DNA from: Paenibacillus sedimenti | Lineage (GTDB): Bacteria > Bacillota > Bacilli > Paenibacillales > NBRC-103111 | Assembly (NCBI RefSeq): GCF_014534655.1 | Contig: NZ_JACVVD010000010.1 | Location: 62,001-126,000 of the forward strand | Length of the DNA: 64,000 bases | Direction of reading: 5' to 3' | In this document: positions 35,517-45,014 of the stretch, in pieces | Layout of the letters: each line of letters begins with the position of its first letter | Position numbering within the stretch: the first letter of the stretch is position 1 | Position numbers and translations under genes: made by a program | The notes under the pieces: model-generated | What the model was told of the DNA's origin: nothing | Databases searched by the model: none | What the model saw: only the letters and a program-made list of their open reading frames with translations

Positions 35517-35552
35517 TAAAAAAACTTCCCTGACAGTTATGGTCAGGGAAGT
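35517..35552 (-). terminator. minus-strand terminator downstream of the ykf genes
   Basis: ACTTCCCTGAC and GTCAGGGAAGT form a perfect 11-bp stem with a 7-nt loop (35524-35552). On the minus strand it is followed by TTTTTTT. It ends transcription coming from the dpp-ykf operon ~400 nt past the ykfC stop. Confidence 0.8.
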
Positions 35553-35704
35553 CATAGCGGGAAAACGATACAGGAGAAAGCATAAGCAAGGGTTGCCCAT
35601 TATCGAACGATAGTGAGCAACACCCTCTATCGGTCAGCCTTATCATTCTTACAGCGGTAATGTATGAATTGCGCAGGAGGCTTGGGACTGCTTTGCCGAA
35701 TGAA

Positions 35705-35894
35705 CGACCTGCATTTTATACATAATAATTGGCACTAAAAGCAGCGTTATAGGATGCGACCTACAAAAGATACATCTAAATCACCTGGTTTTACTTAGTG
35801 ACGGAGCTTTTCGGGCAAATGAGATGCAGGTTCTGCAGGTCAATACGTTGAAACCGGCAAATCAGCCAGAATAAAATGTACTTTTTGCAGGTCG
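35705..35894. repeat. intergenic element with three 19-bp copies
   Basis: CGACCTGCATTTTATACAT (35705-35723) and CGACCTACAAAAGATACAT (35757-35775) are direct copies. The complement of 35876-35894 is CGACCTGCAAAAAGTACAT, an inverted copy. The element is bounded by inverted copies, resembling a non-autonomous element with imperfect ends. No ORF is seen in 35553-35955. Confidence 0.5.
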
Positions 35895-35955
35895 GGTGAG
35901 TTCAGAGAAGTTCGGAGCACGGACGTTTTATTTTCAACTCATTGAGGATCTTGCA

Positions 35956-36879
35956 CTACCCCCAGTACCGCCGAGACATACAATGCTCTTTAGCCAACTT
36001 ATAGCTGCTCAAATCTACAATTTCAATCGATTTTATCGATTCAGGCGAATGGATCATCTGATTGTCACCGACATATATCCCCACATGGTGAACAGCTCCC
36101 TTTCCTTCCTCATGCGCGAAAAAGAGCAAATCCCCCGGTTCCAGCTGTTCCTTGTCAACGAGTATTCCCTGCTTGGCCTGGTCAGAGGCATCTCTTGGAA
36201 TCAATATCCCAAAATACCTGTGCATATTATAGGCGAAACCGGAGCAATCGTAGCCGAAAGAGGACATGCCGCCCCATAGGTAAGGAAGATCGAGGAACCT
36301 CCTTCCCTCCTCTACGATTCCGCGTCCGATATGGTCTTCTCCAAGCTTGGGAGCCAGGGGGCTATCGATCAAACGAACCTCGTCTGCTTTTAAATATCCT
36401 GATCCCTCCGGCGTCTTCACCTCGACCCATTCTTCCGTTTCCTCAATCACAGGCAGAGAGGTCAGATAGCTCAATTCGATCCAGCGTTCGGACGGATTCC
36501 GATACAACCATGCATGAGTAGTTATAACATCAGCCCATTTCGAATCCTCGGGAGCGTCCGGTACTGAAGCCAACTGGCATCTTGGCACCCATCCAGGATA
36601 GCCCAAAGCTTCTTTCCGGGTTCCTTGCTGCGGGATGAGCACCTGAACCCAATCTTCCAATTCTTCTACAACCAGCACGGAGGTACCATACAAAATTTGC
36701 GTCTGAATCCGGTTGCCACCCCACAAGTCCAGCTTATCGTCCAGCGTCATCCGCTTTAGCCATTCTCTGATTTCAGCCGGATTCCTCAATGCTAGTTCAT
36801 CCAAAGGACGTGGAGATTCCGGCTTTGTCCATACTGTTGCGACAGAAACGGCTACAGTCATTCTCGGAAATTCGCTCAT
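35956..36879 (-). CDS. ykfC: gamma-D-glutamyl-L-diamino acid endopeptidase, NlpC/P60 (YkfC-like)
   Basis: It cleaves the D-Glu/diamino-acid bond of murein tripeptides in the cytosol (no signal peptide). The 307-aa protein has two bacterial SH3-like domains (about 5-185) and a C-terminal NlpC/P60 domain. The domain has catalytic Cys in YDCSGFAY, His in AVHHVGIYVGD and a following polar residue near MIHSPES. PYLWGGMSSFG is the usual lead-in. Its ATG overlaps the ykfB stop as ATGA. Together with YkfB and YkfA it degrades imported L-Ala-D-Glu-mDap. Confidence 0.9.
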   Translation of the reverse strand: MSEFPRMTVAVSVATVWTKPESPRPLDELALRNPAEIREWLKRMTLDDKLDLWGGNRIQTQILYGTSVLVVEELEDWVQVLIPQQGTRKEALGYPGWVPRCQLASVPDAPEDSKWADVITTHAWLYRNPSERWIELSYLTSLPVIEETEEWVEVKTPEGSGYLKADEVRLIDSPLAPKLGEDHIGRGIVEEGRRFLDLPYLWGGMSSFGYDCSGFAYNMHRYFGILIPRDASDQAKQGILVDKEQLEPGDLLFFAHEEGKGAVHHVGIYVGDNQMIHSPESIKSIEIVDLSSYKLAKEHCMSRRYWG

Positions 36880-37976
36880 GATCCCACAACACTTTCACTA
36901 TGGATTACGTCTTGAATGCCAAGACCCGCTACTTTAGGGAAAGTCATCATTCTGCCGTCATACTGCACTCCGCCTACCACAATATCGTTCAACATCATCA
37001 ATGGGGCATCAAAATCAAAGCGTGTAATGTTCTTCTTGCTTGCCGCAAGATGAGCCGCGGCCGTTACGGCCACACGGGATTCGATCATGCTGCCCACCAT
37101 GCACTCGACGCCGAATTCTTCAGCGATATGGTTAATGATTTGCGCTTTGTAAATACCGCCGGATTTCATTAGCTTGATATTAATCAGATCGGCTGCCCGG
37201 TGTTTCAGCACTTCAAAGGCCTGTGCGGGAGAAAAGACGCTCTCGTCTGCCATAATCGGCGTTTCTACGGCATCGGTGACCGTTTTCAGCCCTTCGATGT
37301 CGTTCGCTTTCACCGGCTGTTCGACCAGTTCAATATCAAGCCCCAAGTCCTCCATACGGCGGATTGTACGAACGGCGTCCTTCACCTGCCACCCCTGATT
37401 CGCATCAATGCGAATCTTGACTCCACTCCCGACGCAGCTGCGGATTTCCTTGATTCTTTCGATATCCTCAAGGATATTATCCTTGCCCACTTTAATTTTC
37501 AGTACATTGAACCCTTCACGCACATAACGGATGGCATCTTCCCCCATCTCCTTAGGCGAATTAACGCTAACCGTAAAATCCGTCTCGATCTGATCCTTAT
37601 ATCCTCCCAGGAACTGGTACAATGGCAGACCGCAGTGCTGCGAGACCAGATCATATATAGCCATATCTACAGCCGCTTTAGCGCTGCTGCTGCCGATCAT
37701 CGAGTGATGAATTTCCTGCAAAATGCGTTCGTAGGCCAGCAGGTTTTTGCCGATCAATAGCGGGGTAAACGTATTGACGATAGCCGATTGGATGCTCTCC
37801 AGGCTGTCTCCGGTTATGACAATGGTCGCCGGCGCCTCTCCCCAACCGACTCTGCCGTCGCTAGCCTGCATGCGGACGATAATGGATTCCGCTTCATACA
37901 CGGTGCGCAGCGCTGTTTTAAACGGCTTTTTGAGCGGCGTGGACTGCCTCATTACATCTATGCTTTGTATGTTCAT
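36876..37976 (-). CDS. ykfB: L-Ala-D/L-Glu epimerase
   Basis: This enolase-superfamily enzyme turns L-Ala-D-Glu from murein peptides into L-Ala-L-Glu, so that ordinary peptidases can finish the job. The 366-aa protein shows the acid/base Lys in LKIKVG, metal ligands in RIDANQGW, ELVEQPV and MADESV, and a second Lys in NIKLMKSGG. AGGAGG precedes the ATG. It sits between ykfA and ykfC as in B. subtilis. Confidence 0.94.
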   Translation of the reverse strand: MNIQSIDVMRQSTPLKKPFKTALRTVYEAESIIVRMQASDGRVGWGEAPATIVITGDSLESIQSAIVNTFTPLLIGKNLLAYERILQEIHHSMIGSSSAKAAVDMAIYDLVSQHCGLPLYQFLGGYKDQIETDFTVSVNSPKEMGEDAIRYVREGFNVLKIKVGKDNILEDIERIKEIRSCVGSGVKIRIDANQGWQVKDAVRTIRRMEDLGLDIELVEQPVKANDIEGLKTVTDAVETPIMADESVFSPAQAFEVLKHRAADLINIKLMKSGGIYKAQIINHIAEEFGVECMVGSMIESRVAVTAAAHLAASKKNITRFDFDAPLMMLNDIVVGGVQYDGRMMTFPKVAGLGIQDVIHSESVVGS

Positions 37977-37995
37977 GCTAGTAACCTTAACCTCC

Positions 37996-38925
37996 TCATG
38001 CCTCTACACCGGGTTCCATACATACCAGCGACTTATCGTACGTGCTCATCTTTGCTACGATTCCGATCGGAACTGCAATATTCGGAGAGCAGTGGCCGAT
38101 TTTAAATCCGGAGAGCGTCGGTTTCCCTGCGGACACGATGTGGTCGTTAAAAATCTGCTCCAATGTAAGCGATATCTTGCGTTTATTCGGCACGCAATTG
38201 TTAAAATTGCAGACCAGAATTCCCGCCGCATCGGCAAATTTACCCGCTTGCTTCAATTGATTCAACATCCGGTCTAACCGGTAAGGCTCTTCGTCGATAT
38301 CTTCAATAAACAGAATTTTGCCCCGCGTGTCTAGCTCGTAAGCAGTTCCAAGCGTGCTTGCGATCAAGGAGATGTTCCCGCCGACGAGGGCCCCTACGGC
38401 TTCTCCTTCCACTAACGTTTGCAGAGGAGAAATCTCTTCCATATAGCAGAGAACGGACGGTCGGATGAGCGTCTCATAATTTTGCACCGTAAGCGGATGC
38501 ACATCTTTGCCCAGATCGATCAGCATCGGACCGTGAAAAGTAACCAAACCTGCGCACTGTCCAATCGCCGAATGCAAAAAGGTAATATCGCTATAGCCCC
38601 AAAAAATTTTTGGATTGGCCCGAATGAGTTCATAGTCTAACCGATCGGCAATTCTTCCGGTACCATATCCGCCTCGCGCGCAAATGATCGCTTTAATGTC
38701 CGGGTCTGCGAACATAGCGTTCAACTCCCGAGCCCGCTCCTCATCAGTTCCCGCAAGGTAACCGTGCTGCTCGGACAAAGTATCTCCAAGCCGGACATGC
38801 AGCCCCAGCTTTTGCAGATAGGTCGAAGCCGCTATAACCTGCTCCCTGTCGACCCAGCTAGCAGGAGCCGTAATGGCTACCGTATCCCCGGGACTTAACC
38901 GCCGGGGCTTTATAAGCTCAAACAT
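37996..38925 (-). CDS. ykfA: LD-carboxypeptidase (S66 family)
   Basis: This enzyme removes the terminal D-Ala from murein tetrapeptide. In the 309-aa protein the S66 triad is present: nucleophile Ser in FWGYSDITF, Glu in LFIEDIDEEPYRLDRM and His in FKIGHCSPNIAVPIG. ARGGYGTGR is the conserved upstream glycine motif. AAAGGAG lies before the ATG at 38925; the ORF to 38991 has no site. No signal peptide, so a cytosolic recycling enzyme. It also resembles MccF-type immunity proteins, but the ykf context decides. Confidence 0.92.
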   Translation of the reverse strand: MFELIKPRRLSPGDTVAITAPASWVDREQVIAASTYLQKLGLHVRLGDTLSEQHGYLAGTDEERARELNAMFADPDIKAIICARGGYGTGRIADRLDYELIRANPKIFWGYSDITFLHSAIGQCAGLVTFHGPMLIDLGKDVHPLTVQNYETLIRPSVLCYMEEISPLQTLVEGEAVGALVGGNISLIASTLGTAYELDTRGKILFIEDIDEEPYRLDRMLNQLKQAGKFADAAGILVCNFNNCVPNKRKISLTLEQIFNDHIVSAGKPTLSGFKIGHCSPNIAVPIGIVAKMSTYDKSLVCMEPGVEA

Positions 38926-38992
38926 GCTGCCGCTCCTTTCCCGCTTGAAAAAAGGGGAGAAGCACCTTTCACAGGTACGTCCCCTAATCAAA

Positions 38993-40624
38993 TCATTTCA
39001 AATTCGCCCACTTAAAGTCGACGAAACCGAAAGCGTGTCTGACTACGCCCTCCAATTTTTCGCTTTGCATATATGCCGTGTTATAGAAATAGAGCGGCAG
39101 AATCGGAGCGTCATCCATCAGAATTTTTTCCGCATCATGCATCAGAGCGAAGCGTTTTTTCTCATCTGGTTCATTGTATGCGTCTTTAATCAATTTATCA
39201 TAGGAAGCATTGACCCATCCTGTACGGCTGAATGGATTCGTCGACTGGAATCCGTCCAGGAAATTGATCGGATCGGCAAAGTCCGGAAGGAACGAAGAAC
39301 GGGATAGTTGAAGCTGAAGCTTCTTCTGTTCGTCCGTCATCACTTTGCCTTCTTTATTGGCCAGCTTTACATCGATGCCCAGGTTATCTTTGAACATGGC
39401 TTGAACCGCTTGTGCAATTCTTTGGCTGACATCATTCGTGTTATAGGTCAATGTGACCTCCGGCAGCGTGGTGTATTTTGCTTCCTGCATCCCTTTAGCT
39501 AATAGCTGCTTGGCCTCTGCCGCATCAAACTTGATCAGGCTGCCGCCGACTTTGCGGAAATCTCCGCCCGCAGGATCCTTTAGTCCAGGAGACACATAAC
39601 CATCGGCAGGCTTCTGCTTTTGCTTCAAGACTAGATCAACAAGCTTCTGTCTGTCGACCGCAGCGATGAAAGCTTTTCGAATGTTAACGTTGTTAAATGG
39701 TTCCATCTTCGTATTAAAGCGGTAGAATGCGGTGCCTGCGGCATCTTCGACCGTTACTTTGTTCTCGGCAAACAGCTTTTCGCTCAGATCAGCCGGGATG
39801 GATCCTGTCGTATGAAGCTCACCCGTAGAGTATAGCTGATAGGCTGTATTGGAATCATTGACCATCTTGTAAGTGACACCGCCCAGTTTCACGTTAGCCG
39901 CATCCCAATACTGGTCGTTTTTCACCATTTTCAGCTCGCTGTCATGCTTCCATTCGGTAATGGTGAACGGCCCGTTGCTCACGATCGTTGCCGCTTCGCC
40001 GGCCCATTTGGCATTCTTCTCCACGACAGCCTTGTTGACCGGGAAGAACGCGGGGCTGGATACCATGCCGATCAACCAGGAAGCAGGCTGCGCCAAAGTG
40101 ACTTCAAGCGTCTTATCGTCAACAGCCTTCACTTTCACATCGTCAGCCGAACCCTTACCGGAGTTGAAGGCTTCCGCACCTTCAATGGGATAAGCGAGGA
40201 AAGCGGCATCGGACGCAGTTTTCGGATCGAGCAGACGCTTCCACGCGTACTCAAAGTCGGCTGCTTTCACCGGGTCGCCGTTCGTCCATTTAATGCCGTC
40301 GCGCAGCGTGAATGTATACTTTTTGCCGTCGGGAGTGACTTTCCATTCTTTCGCCATGGCCGGCTCCGGATTGTGATCCTTGCCCAGTCGGGTCAATCCC
40401 TCAAACGCATTGTTGACAATATCATACGAAACTTGGTCAAAACCAATAGGAGGGTCGATGGATGTTGGCTCTTTTAAATTGTTATACAGGAGAATTTTAG
40501 GCTTCGTGTCTTTCCCGCTATCCGTTGCTTTGGCAGCTTCGGGACTTTGATCTTTACTGCACCCCGCTAGTATCGTACCGATAATCAATGTACAGCCGAC
40601 GAGCAATGCTAAACCTTTTTTCAT
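38993..40624 (-). CDS. dppE: dipeptide/oligopeptide-binding lipoprotein
   Basis: The 543-aa family-5 binding protein has lipobox LAGCSKD. EPTSIDPPIGFDQVSYDIVNNAFEGLTRLGKD and the RKAFIAAVDRQKLVDLVL motif are typical of OppA/DppE. It captures peptides outside the cell for DppBCD. In this operon murein peptides are the likely cargo. AAGGGAGATG precedes the ATG. It lies between dppD and ykfA. Confidence 0.93.
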   Translation of the reverse strand: MKKGLALLVGCTLIIGTILAGCSKDQSPEAAKATDSGKDTKPKILLYNNLKEPTSIDPPIGFDQVSYDIVNNAFEGLTRLGKDHNPEPAMAKEWKVTPDGKKYTFTLRDGIKWTNGDPVKAADFEYAWKRLLDPKTASDAAFLAYPIEGAEAFNSGKGSADDVKVKAVDDKTLEVTLAQPASWLIGMVSSPAFFPVNKAVVEKNAKWAGEAATIVSNGPFTITEWKHDSELKMVKNDQYWDAANVKLGGVTYKMVNDSNTAYQLYSTGELHTTGSIPADLSEKLFAENKVTVEDAAGTAFYRFNTKMEPFNNVNIRKAFIAAVDRQKLVDLVLKQKQKPADGYVSPGLKDPAGGDFRKVGGSLIKFDAAEAKQLLAKGMQEAKYTTLPEVTLTYNTNDVSQRIAQAVQAMFKDNLGIDVKLANKEGKVMTDEQKKLQLQLSRSSFLPDFADPINFLDGFQSTNPFSRTGWVNASYDKLIKDAYNEPDEKKRFALMHDAEKILMDDAPILPLYFYNTAYMQSEKLEGVVRHAFGFVDFKWANLK

Positions 40625-40651
40625 GGCACATCTCCCTTTTCATGTGTTTGT

Positions 40652-41698
40652 TTATCCTAGAACCGCTTCGACTTCCATCTTATTCGGCGGCTGGAATACA
40701 GCTTTAGCGCGCGGATCCTGCAGCCAACAGGCCACAGAGTGACTGTGGGATACCCGGGTCTGCTCGGGCTGGTACGTTCCGCAAACCTCCATAGCATAAG
40801 TGCATCGTGCTGCAAATGCGCAGCCTCGGGGCGGAGCGAACAGATCCGGCGGCGTCCCCGGAATCGGCGTAAGCGGGAGCTTCCTGTCCATATCCAGGCG
40901 CGGCATGGAAGCGAGCAGCCCCTTGGTATATGGATGCTGCGGATTGTGGAACAACTCCGTCACCGTCCCGGTTTCGACGATCTTGCCGGCGTACATGACA
41001 TTGACACGATCGGCGATTTTGGCCACGACGCCAAGGTCATGCGTAATGATGATGATGGACACGCCGGTCTTCTTCTGGAGCATCCGGAACAGATCGATGA
41101 TTTGCGCCTGAATCGTGACATCCAGTGCCGTCGTCGGCTCGTCTGCAATAAGGACGGAAGGATTGCAAACCGCTGCAATCGCAATCATGATCCGCTGCCG
41201 CATGCCTCCGCTGAACTCATGCAAATACTGCTTGAGGCGCATTTCCGGGTTGGTTATGCCCACGAGTCCAAGCATTTCAAGAGCTTGCTTGCGCGCTTCT
41301 GCACGCGAAAGCTTCTGATGGCGGATGATCCCTTCCATAATCTGCTCCCCGATAGAGATGGTCGGATTCAGAGCCGTCATCGCATCTTGAAAAATCATTG
41401 AAATTTCAGAGCCTCTCAGTTCCCTCAGCCGCTTTTCATTCAGCTTGGTCAGCTCCTCGCCTTTGAAGCGAATGCTGCCTTCGCCGATCTTTGAGCTGCG
41501 CTCGGGAAGCAAACGCATCAGACTGCGTGCGGTGACGCTTTTGCCGCAGCCGGATTCACCGACGATGGCGAGCGTTTCTCCCTCACTCAGCATAAAGCTG
41601 ACACCGCGGACTGCCTTGATCTCTCCGCCGTAGGTAGTGAAAGAGACATGCAGATTATCCACTTCCAATAGAACGTCGGATGGGTTCGTTGGTTTCAC
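40652..41698 (-). CDS. dppD: dipeptide ABC transporter ATP-binding protein
   Basis: The 348-aa ATPase has Walker A GESGCGKS, signature FSGGMRQRIMIA, Walker B LIADEPTTALD and switch His in ITHDLGVVA. A C-terminal oligo_HPY extension (PRGCAFAARCTYAMEVCG) with the Cys cluster is seen in this group. A GTG start at 41698 follows GAGGAGGTAGCGAG; the longer ORF reaches back into dppC. As in B. subtilis, only one ATPase gene accompanies dppBC, so a homodimer or an ATPase encoded elsewhere is implied. Confidence 0.93.
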   Translation of the reverse strand: MKPTNPSDVLLEVDNLHVSFTTYGGEIKAVRGVSFMLSEGETLAIVGESGCGKSVTARSLMRLLPERSSKIGEGSIRFKGEELTKLNEKRLRELRGSEISMIFQDAMTALNPTISIGEQIMEGIIRHQKLSRAEARKQALEMLGLVGITNPEMRLKQYLHEFSGGMRQRIMIAIAAVCNPSVLIADEPTTALDVTIQAQIIDLFRMLQKKTGVSIIIITHDLGVVAKIADRVNVMYAGKIVETGTVTELFHNPQHPYTKGLLASMPRLDMDRKLPLTPIPGTPPDLFAPPRGCAFAARCTYAMEVCGTYQPEQTRVSHSHSVACWLQDPRAKAVFQPPNKMEVEAVLG

Positions 41699-41702
41699 CT
41701 CG

Positions 41703-42620
41703 CTACCTCCTCTGCCTCGGGTTAAAAGCATCCTGCAAACCATCGCCAAGAAGATTAAAGGCAAGCATCGTCATCGAGATGAAGAACGCCGGGTAAAACA
41801 GCCTCCACCAGTGGCCGGATAAAATGGTCGGGAGACCATCGTTGGCCATGACGCCCCAACTCGCCAAGGGCGGCTGAATTCCCAGGCCGAGAAAGCTAAG
41901 GAACGCTTCTGCAAAAATCGCCGACGGGACGGAGAACGTCACCTGCACGATAATGACGCCTAACGCGTTGGGCAGCAAATGCTTGCGAATCATGTAGCCC
42001 GCGCCTCCACCCAGCGTGCGCGCCGCCAGCACGTACTCGGATGACTTTAAACTAAGCACTTGTCCGCGAACGATGCGGGCCATGCCGATCCAGCCGGTGG
42101 CGCTGAGTGCAACGATGATGGTCAGAAGACCCGGGCCCATAACAACCATCAGCAGAATGACGATCAGCAAATAAGGAATTCCGTATAAAAGATCGACGAA
42201 GCGCATCATCAAATTGTCGATGCGACCGCCGAGGTAACCGGCGATGCCGCCGTATACGATACCGATCAGGAAATCGATCAATGCAGCCATTAAACCGATA
42301 AACAGCGAGATGCGGGCGCCGTAAAGAATGCGGGCGTATACGTCGCGCCCAAGCTCATCGGTGCCGAACCAGTGGGCCTGGCTTGGTTTCTGGTTGGCCT
42401 CCAGCAGAACCTGTTTCGAGTAGCTCTGGTCGGTCAGCATCGGACCGAAGATAGCGAGCAGCGCCATGAAAGCAATGACGATCAACCCTGCCATAGCCAG
42501 CTTGTTGGTAAACAGCCTTATCCAGGCTTCCTGCCAGAATGACAGCCGAGGCCGGACAATCGCTTCCGCACTTCCCGGCTTATTGGGCATAGCTACAAAT
42601 AATGAATCCGGAATGCTCAT
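41703..42620 (-). CDS. dppC: dipeptide ABC transporter permease
   Basis: The 305-aa permease has six membrane segments. It has the DppC/OppC N-terminal extension and the motif HWFGTDELGRDVYARILYGARISL, then the EAA loop AARTLGGGAGYMIRKHLLPNA. It begins 2 nt after dppB and ends 4 nt before dppD. Confidence 0.94.
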   Translation of the reverse strand: MSIPDSLFVAMPNKPGSAEAIVRPRLSFWQEAWIRLFTNKLAMAGLIVIAFMALLAIFGPMLTDQSYSKQVLLEANQKPSQAHWFGTDELGRDVYARILYGARISLFIGLMAALIDFLIGIVYGGIAGYLGGRIDNLMMRFVDLLYGIPYLLIVILLMVVMGPGLLTIIVALSATGWIGMARIVRGQVLSLKSSEYVLAARTLGGGAGYMIRKHLLPNALGVIIVQVTFSVPSAIFAEAFLSFLGLGIQPPLASWGVMANDGLPTILSGHWWRLFYPAFFISMTMLAFNLLGDGLQDAFNPRQRR

Positions 42621-42622
42621 CC

Positions 42623-43555
42623 TTATCCCTCTTTTCTGTGCAGCTTGATGCGGGGGTCAATGAGGCCGTAGGCGATATCCACCAAAAACATCATGAAAAT
42701 TAATAGAGCGCTATAGAATACGGTCGTCCCCATAATGACCGCATAATCACGGTTATTAATGCCGTCAACAAAATATTTGCCCATGCCCGGTATGGCGAAA
42801 ATTTTCTCGATGACGAAGCTCCCTGTAAGAACGTTGGCTACCAAGGCGCCCAGCAGTGTAATGACCGGCAATACTGCATTGCGAAGCGCGTGCTTGATGA
42901 CAATCGTCGCCGGCGAAAGGCCTTTTGCCCTTGCCATTTCGATGTAGTCAGCCGTAAGTACTTCCACCATGTTGGCTCGTGTCAGTCTGGCAATAATTGC
43001 AAGCGGTCCGGTCGACAATGCCAGCGCCGGCAAGATCACATGCTTCCAGCTGCCCCAAGTAGCTACCGGAAGCAGCTTCCACTCTACCGCCACGTATTTG
43101 ATCAGCAGGGTCGCCACGATGAAGTTAGGCACCGCAATGCCGATGACGGCAAAGATCATTGCAAAGTAATCGATCATCCGGTTCTGCCTCAGAGCCGCAA
43201 CCGTTCCAAGCGCTATACCCGTTACGATGGCAAAAAGGATGGATACCATCCCGAGCTTGAAGGAGACCGGAAACCCGCGTTCGATCATGGAGTTGACACT
43301 GTCCGGGAAGTGACCGATGGAAGGTCCGAGATCTAAAGTGAGCAGCGATTTTAAATAAATCACGTATTGGACGGAAAGGGGCTTATCTAAATTGTAAAAT
43401 TCCATCATGTTCTGAACGGCGGTCGGATTGGAATTCCTGCCTTCTTTATCGAAAGGCGATCCCGGCACGGCATGCATAAGGAAAAAGGTAACCGTGATAA
43501 TAAGCCAAAGTGTGACGATCATGGAGATAAATCTGCGAAGAATATATTGTGCCAC
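42623..43555 (-). CDS. dppB: dipeptide ABC transporter permease
   Basis: The 310-aa permease has six membrane segments. Motifs typical of DppB are MAQYILRRFISMIVTLWLIITVTFFLMHAVPGSPF, the EAA loop IEMARAKGLSPATIVIKHALRNA and IEKIFAIPGMG. It starts 15 nt after dppA and ends 2 nt before dppC. Confidence 0.94.
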   Translation of the reverse strand: MAQYILRRFISMIVTLWLIITVTFFLMHAVPGSPFDKEGRNSNPTAVQNMMEFYNLDKPLSVQYVIYLKSLLTLDLGPSIGHFPDSVNSMIERGFPVSFKLGMVSILFAIVTGIALGTVAALRQNRMIDYFAMIFAVIGIAVPNFIVATLLIKYVAVEWKLLPVATWGSWKHVILPALALSTGPLAIIARLTRANMVEVLTADYIEMARAKGLSPATIVIKHALRNAVLPVITLLGALVANVLTGSFVIEKIFAIPGMGKYFVDGINNRDYAVIMGTTVFYSALLIFMMFLVDIAYGLIDPRIKLHRKEG

Positions 43556-43570
43556 GTGATCACCCGTTTC

Positions 43571-44395
43571 TTAACAAAATGCCGTTCTCGTCGCCAATTC
43601 GGTCATGACTAGCATGGCTTGGTATGCTTCCAGAATATTTTTGGCTTGATAAGTGACAATAGGGCTACCACCTTCTATAGCCGTTCCCGGCATCAAATGA
43701 GCCCACTCGGCTTGACCGTAGTTGGCGAATTCAATCGACAGCACCGGGTTGTCCGGCGGTATGAGCGGCTTCACCTTGCCGATGTTCGCCAGCGCTTCCA
43801 TCGTTTTCTCTCTAAGCAGCTGGCCGCTTTTTTGCGGGGTCAGGCACAGCGCCGAAGTCCGCGAAATCCGTTTCTTTACCACTGCTGTGGTAACTCCCGG
43901 AATAAGCTCCTCCGCTTCGATTGCGGTCTCGTCATCCCCGGCCACCAAGAGAACAGGTACGCCGTAATGTCCGGCCACAAAAGCATTGAACCCGAGCTCA
44001 CCGATTGCCGTATCGTTAATATACATATTGCATACGCCGAAGATCATCGTATGACTGAGGACGCCTTTCCTTGCAGCTCTCGTGTGGTAGCCCAGAAATG
44101 CCGCTCCCGAACAGGAGGCATCCAGTCCCTGTACCATGGAAAAAGGCTTCACATCGCCTGAAATCAACTGCGTATCGGGATGGAGCTTCTCGATGAGCAG
44201 ATTGTTCATTTTGGAGTGGCTGTCGTTGACAATCACTTCCTTCCAGCCTTCATCAAAAGCTGTTCCGATCACATGATTGGCTTCATCGGTCATGATATGC
44301 TGACCTCGCGTGTAGTTGTACTGCCTGGAATCGACAAACGTATTATCGACAAGTCCGGTGATGCCTTCCATATCGATGGAAATATACAGTTTCAT
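43571..44395 (-). CDS. dppA: D-aminopeptidase DppA (M55)
   Basis: This zinc-dependent, self-compartmentalising D-Ala-D-Ala/D-Ala-Gly-Gly aminopeptidase is the first gene of the dpp block. In the 274-aa protein the M55 metal motif DMEG is at residues 8-11, with VNDSHSKM and GYHTRAARKGVLSHTM holding further ligands and the catalytic His. AGGAGGCC precedes the ATG. A T-run hairpin lies 28-86 nt upstream of the start. Confidence 0.94.
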   Translation of the reverse strand: MKLYISIDMEGITGLVDNTFVDSRQYNYTRGQHIMTDEANHVIGTAFDEGWKEVIVNDSHSKMNNLLIEKLHPDTQLISGDVKPFSMVQGLDASCSGAAFLGYHTRAARKGVLSHTMIFGVCNMYINDTAIGELGFNAFVAGHYGVPVLLVAGDDETAIEAEELIPGVTTAVVKKRISRTSALCLTPQKSGQLLREKTMEALANIGKVKPLIPPDNPVLSIEFANYGQAEWAHLMPGTAIEGGSPIVTYQAKNILEAYQAMLVMTELATRTAFC

Positions 44396-44422
44396 AGGTT
44401 GGCCTCCTGTTTTATAAGATAC

Positions 44423-44481
44423 AAAAAACCCAGCAAACAGCTTCGGGATGACTCATCCCAAATAACCATCTGCTGGGTTTT
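44423..44481 (-). terminator. hairpin between the DUF3870 gene and dppA (attenuator or terminator)
   Basis: AAAACCCAGCA (44425-44435) with TGCTGGGTTTT (44471-44481) forms an 11-bp outer stem. GGGATG-ACT-CATCCC is an inner hairpin. TTTTTTG follows on the minus strand. The 27 nt to dppA hold only the ribosome binding site, so dpp mRNA must run through this element. Confidence 0.7.
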
Positions 44482-44519
44482 ATTTACGGGTATGTTGCCA
44501 TACGGATAAATAAAGCAGC

Positions 44520-44876
44520 TCACACTGTACCGGAAGCTTGGAAGCCCAGTTCTTCCCGGCCGTTAAGTGCTAATCTATATTTTTTTTGTGCGTCCTTGTA
44601 CGCTACGATCAATGCCTTCTGGGACGATCCGTGATATCTTCGCCTGATTTCCTCCGCCACCGCTTCGAGCAGAAGCATATTATGACCGATGAAGATGGAA
44701 CGGACAAAATCCGATGTTAGCGGGATTGTCGACGAACAACCTGCATCAATGATTTTATGGCTCGTCGTATCTACGACAAGTCCGATAAAAAATGCGTTGT
44801 ACTGCTGCGTAATGGGATTGTTCACGGAAGCTTGCGCGTCGCCTATTATGTAAACCGTATCTTTATCGTATACCAC
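44520..44876 (-). CDS. DUF3870-family protein
   Basis: The 118-aa protein matches the pattern I recall for DUF3870: TVYIIGDAQASVNNPITQQYNAFFIGLVVD, then IIDAGCSSTIPLTSDFVRSIFIGHN. It has no signal peptide. A GTG at 44876 lies 7 nt after AAGGAGAG; the upstream TTG at 44894 overlaps that site. It is the first gene after the promoter at 45016-45044, so it probably belongs to the dpp-ykf operon as a regulator or accessory enzyme. In other bacteria, DUF3870 genes often sit near amino-acid or peptide catabolism genes, as far as I recall. Confidence 0.8.
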   Translation of the reverse strand: MVYDKDTVYIIGDAQASVNNPITQQYNAFFIGLVVDTTSHKIIDAGCSSTIPLTSDFVRSIFIGHNMLLLEAVAEEIRRRYHGSSQKALIVAYKDAQKKYRLALNGREELGFQASGTV

Positions 44877-45014
44877 CAGGCCACTCTCCTTCAAGTAATG
44901 CGGAGCAAAACCGGCTTCGAAACATCAGCCTAGCATTCTGTACGGGTTCTGTACGGGATGTGGGAAGAGTTGCTTCCTACGACCGCCAGACGTCAAAACA
45001 CTAAGGATGTAACA

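Noticed and set aside
37996..38925. Catalytic Ser loss in the LD-carboxypeptidase (GGYGTGR)
   Set aside because: The nucleophile in S66 enzymes lies in the GHSD/GYSD motif, present here as GYSD, so the triad is intact.
40739..41401. Plus-strand ORF of 220 codons opposite dppD
   Set aside because: Shadow of the ATPase gene with unlikely amino-acid composition.
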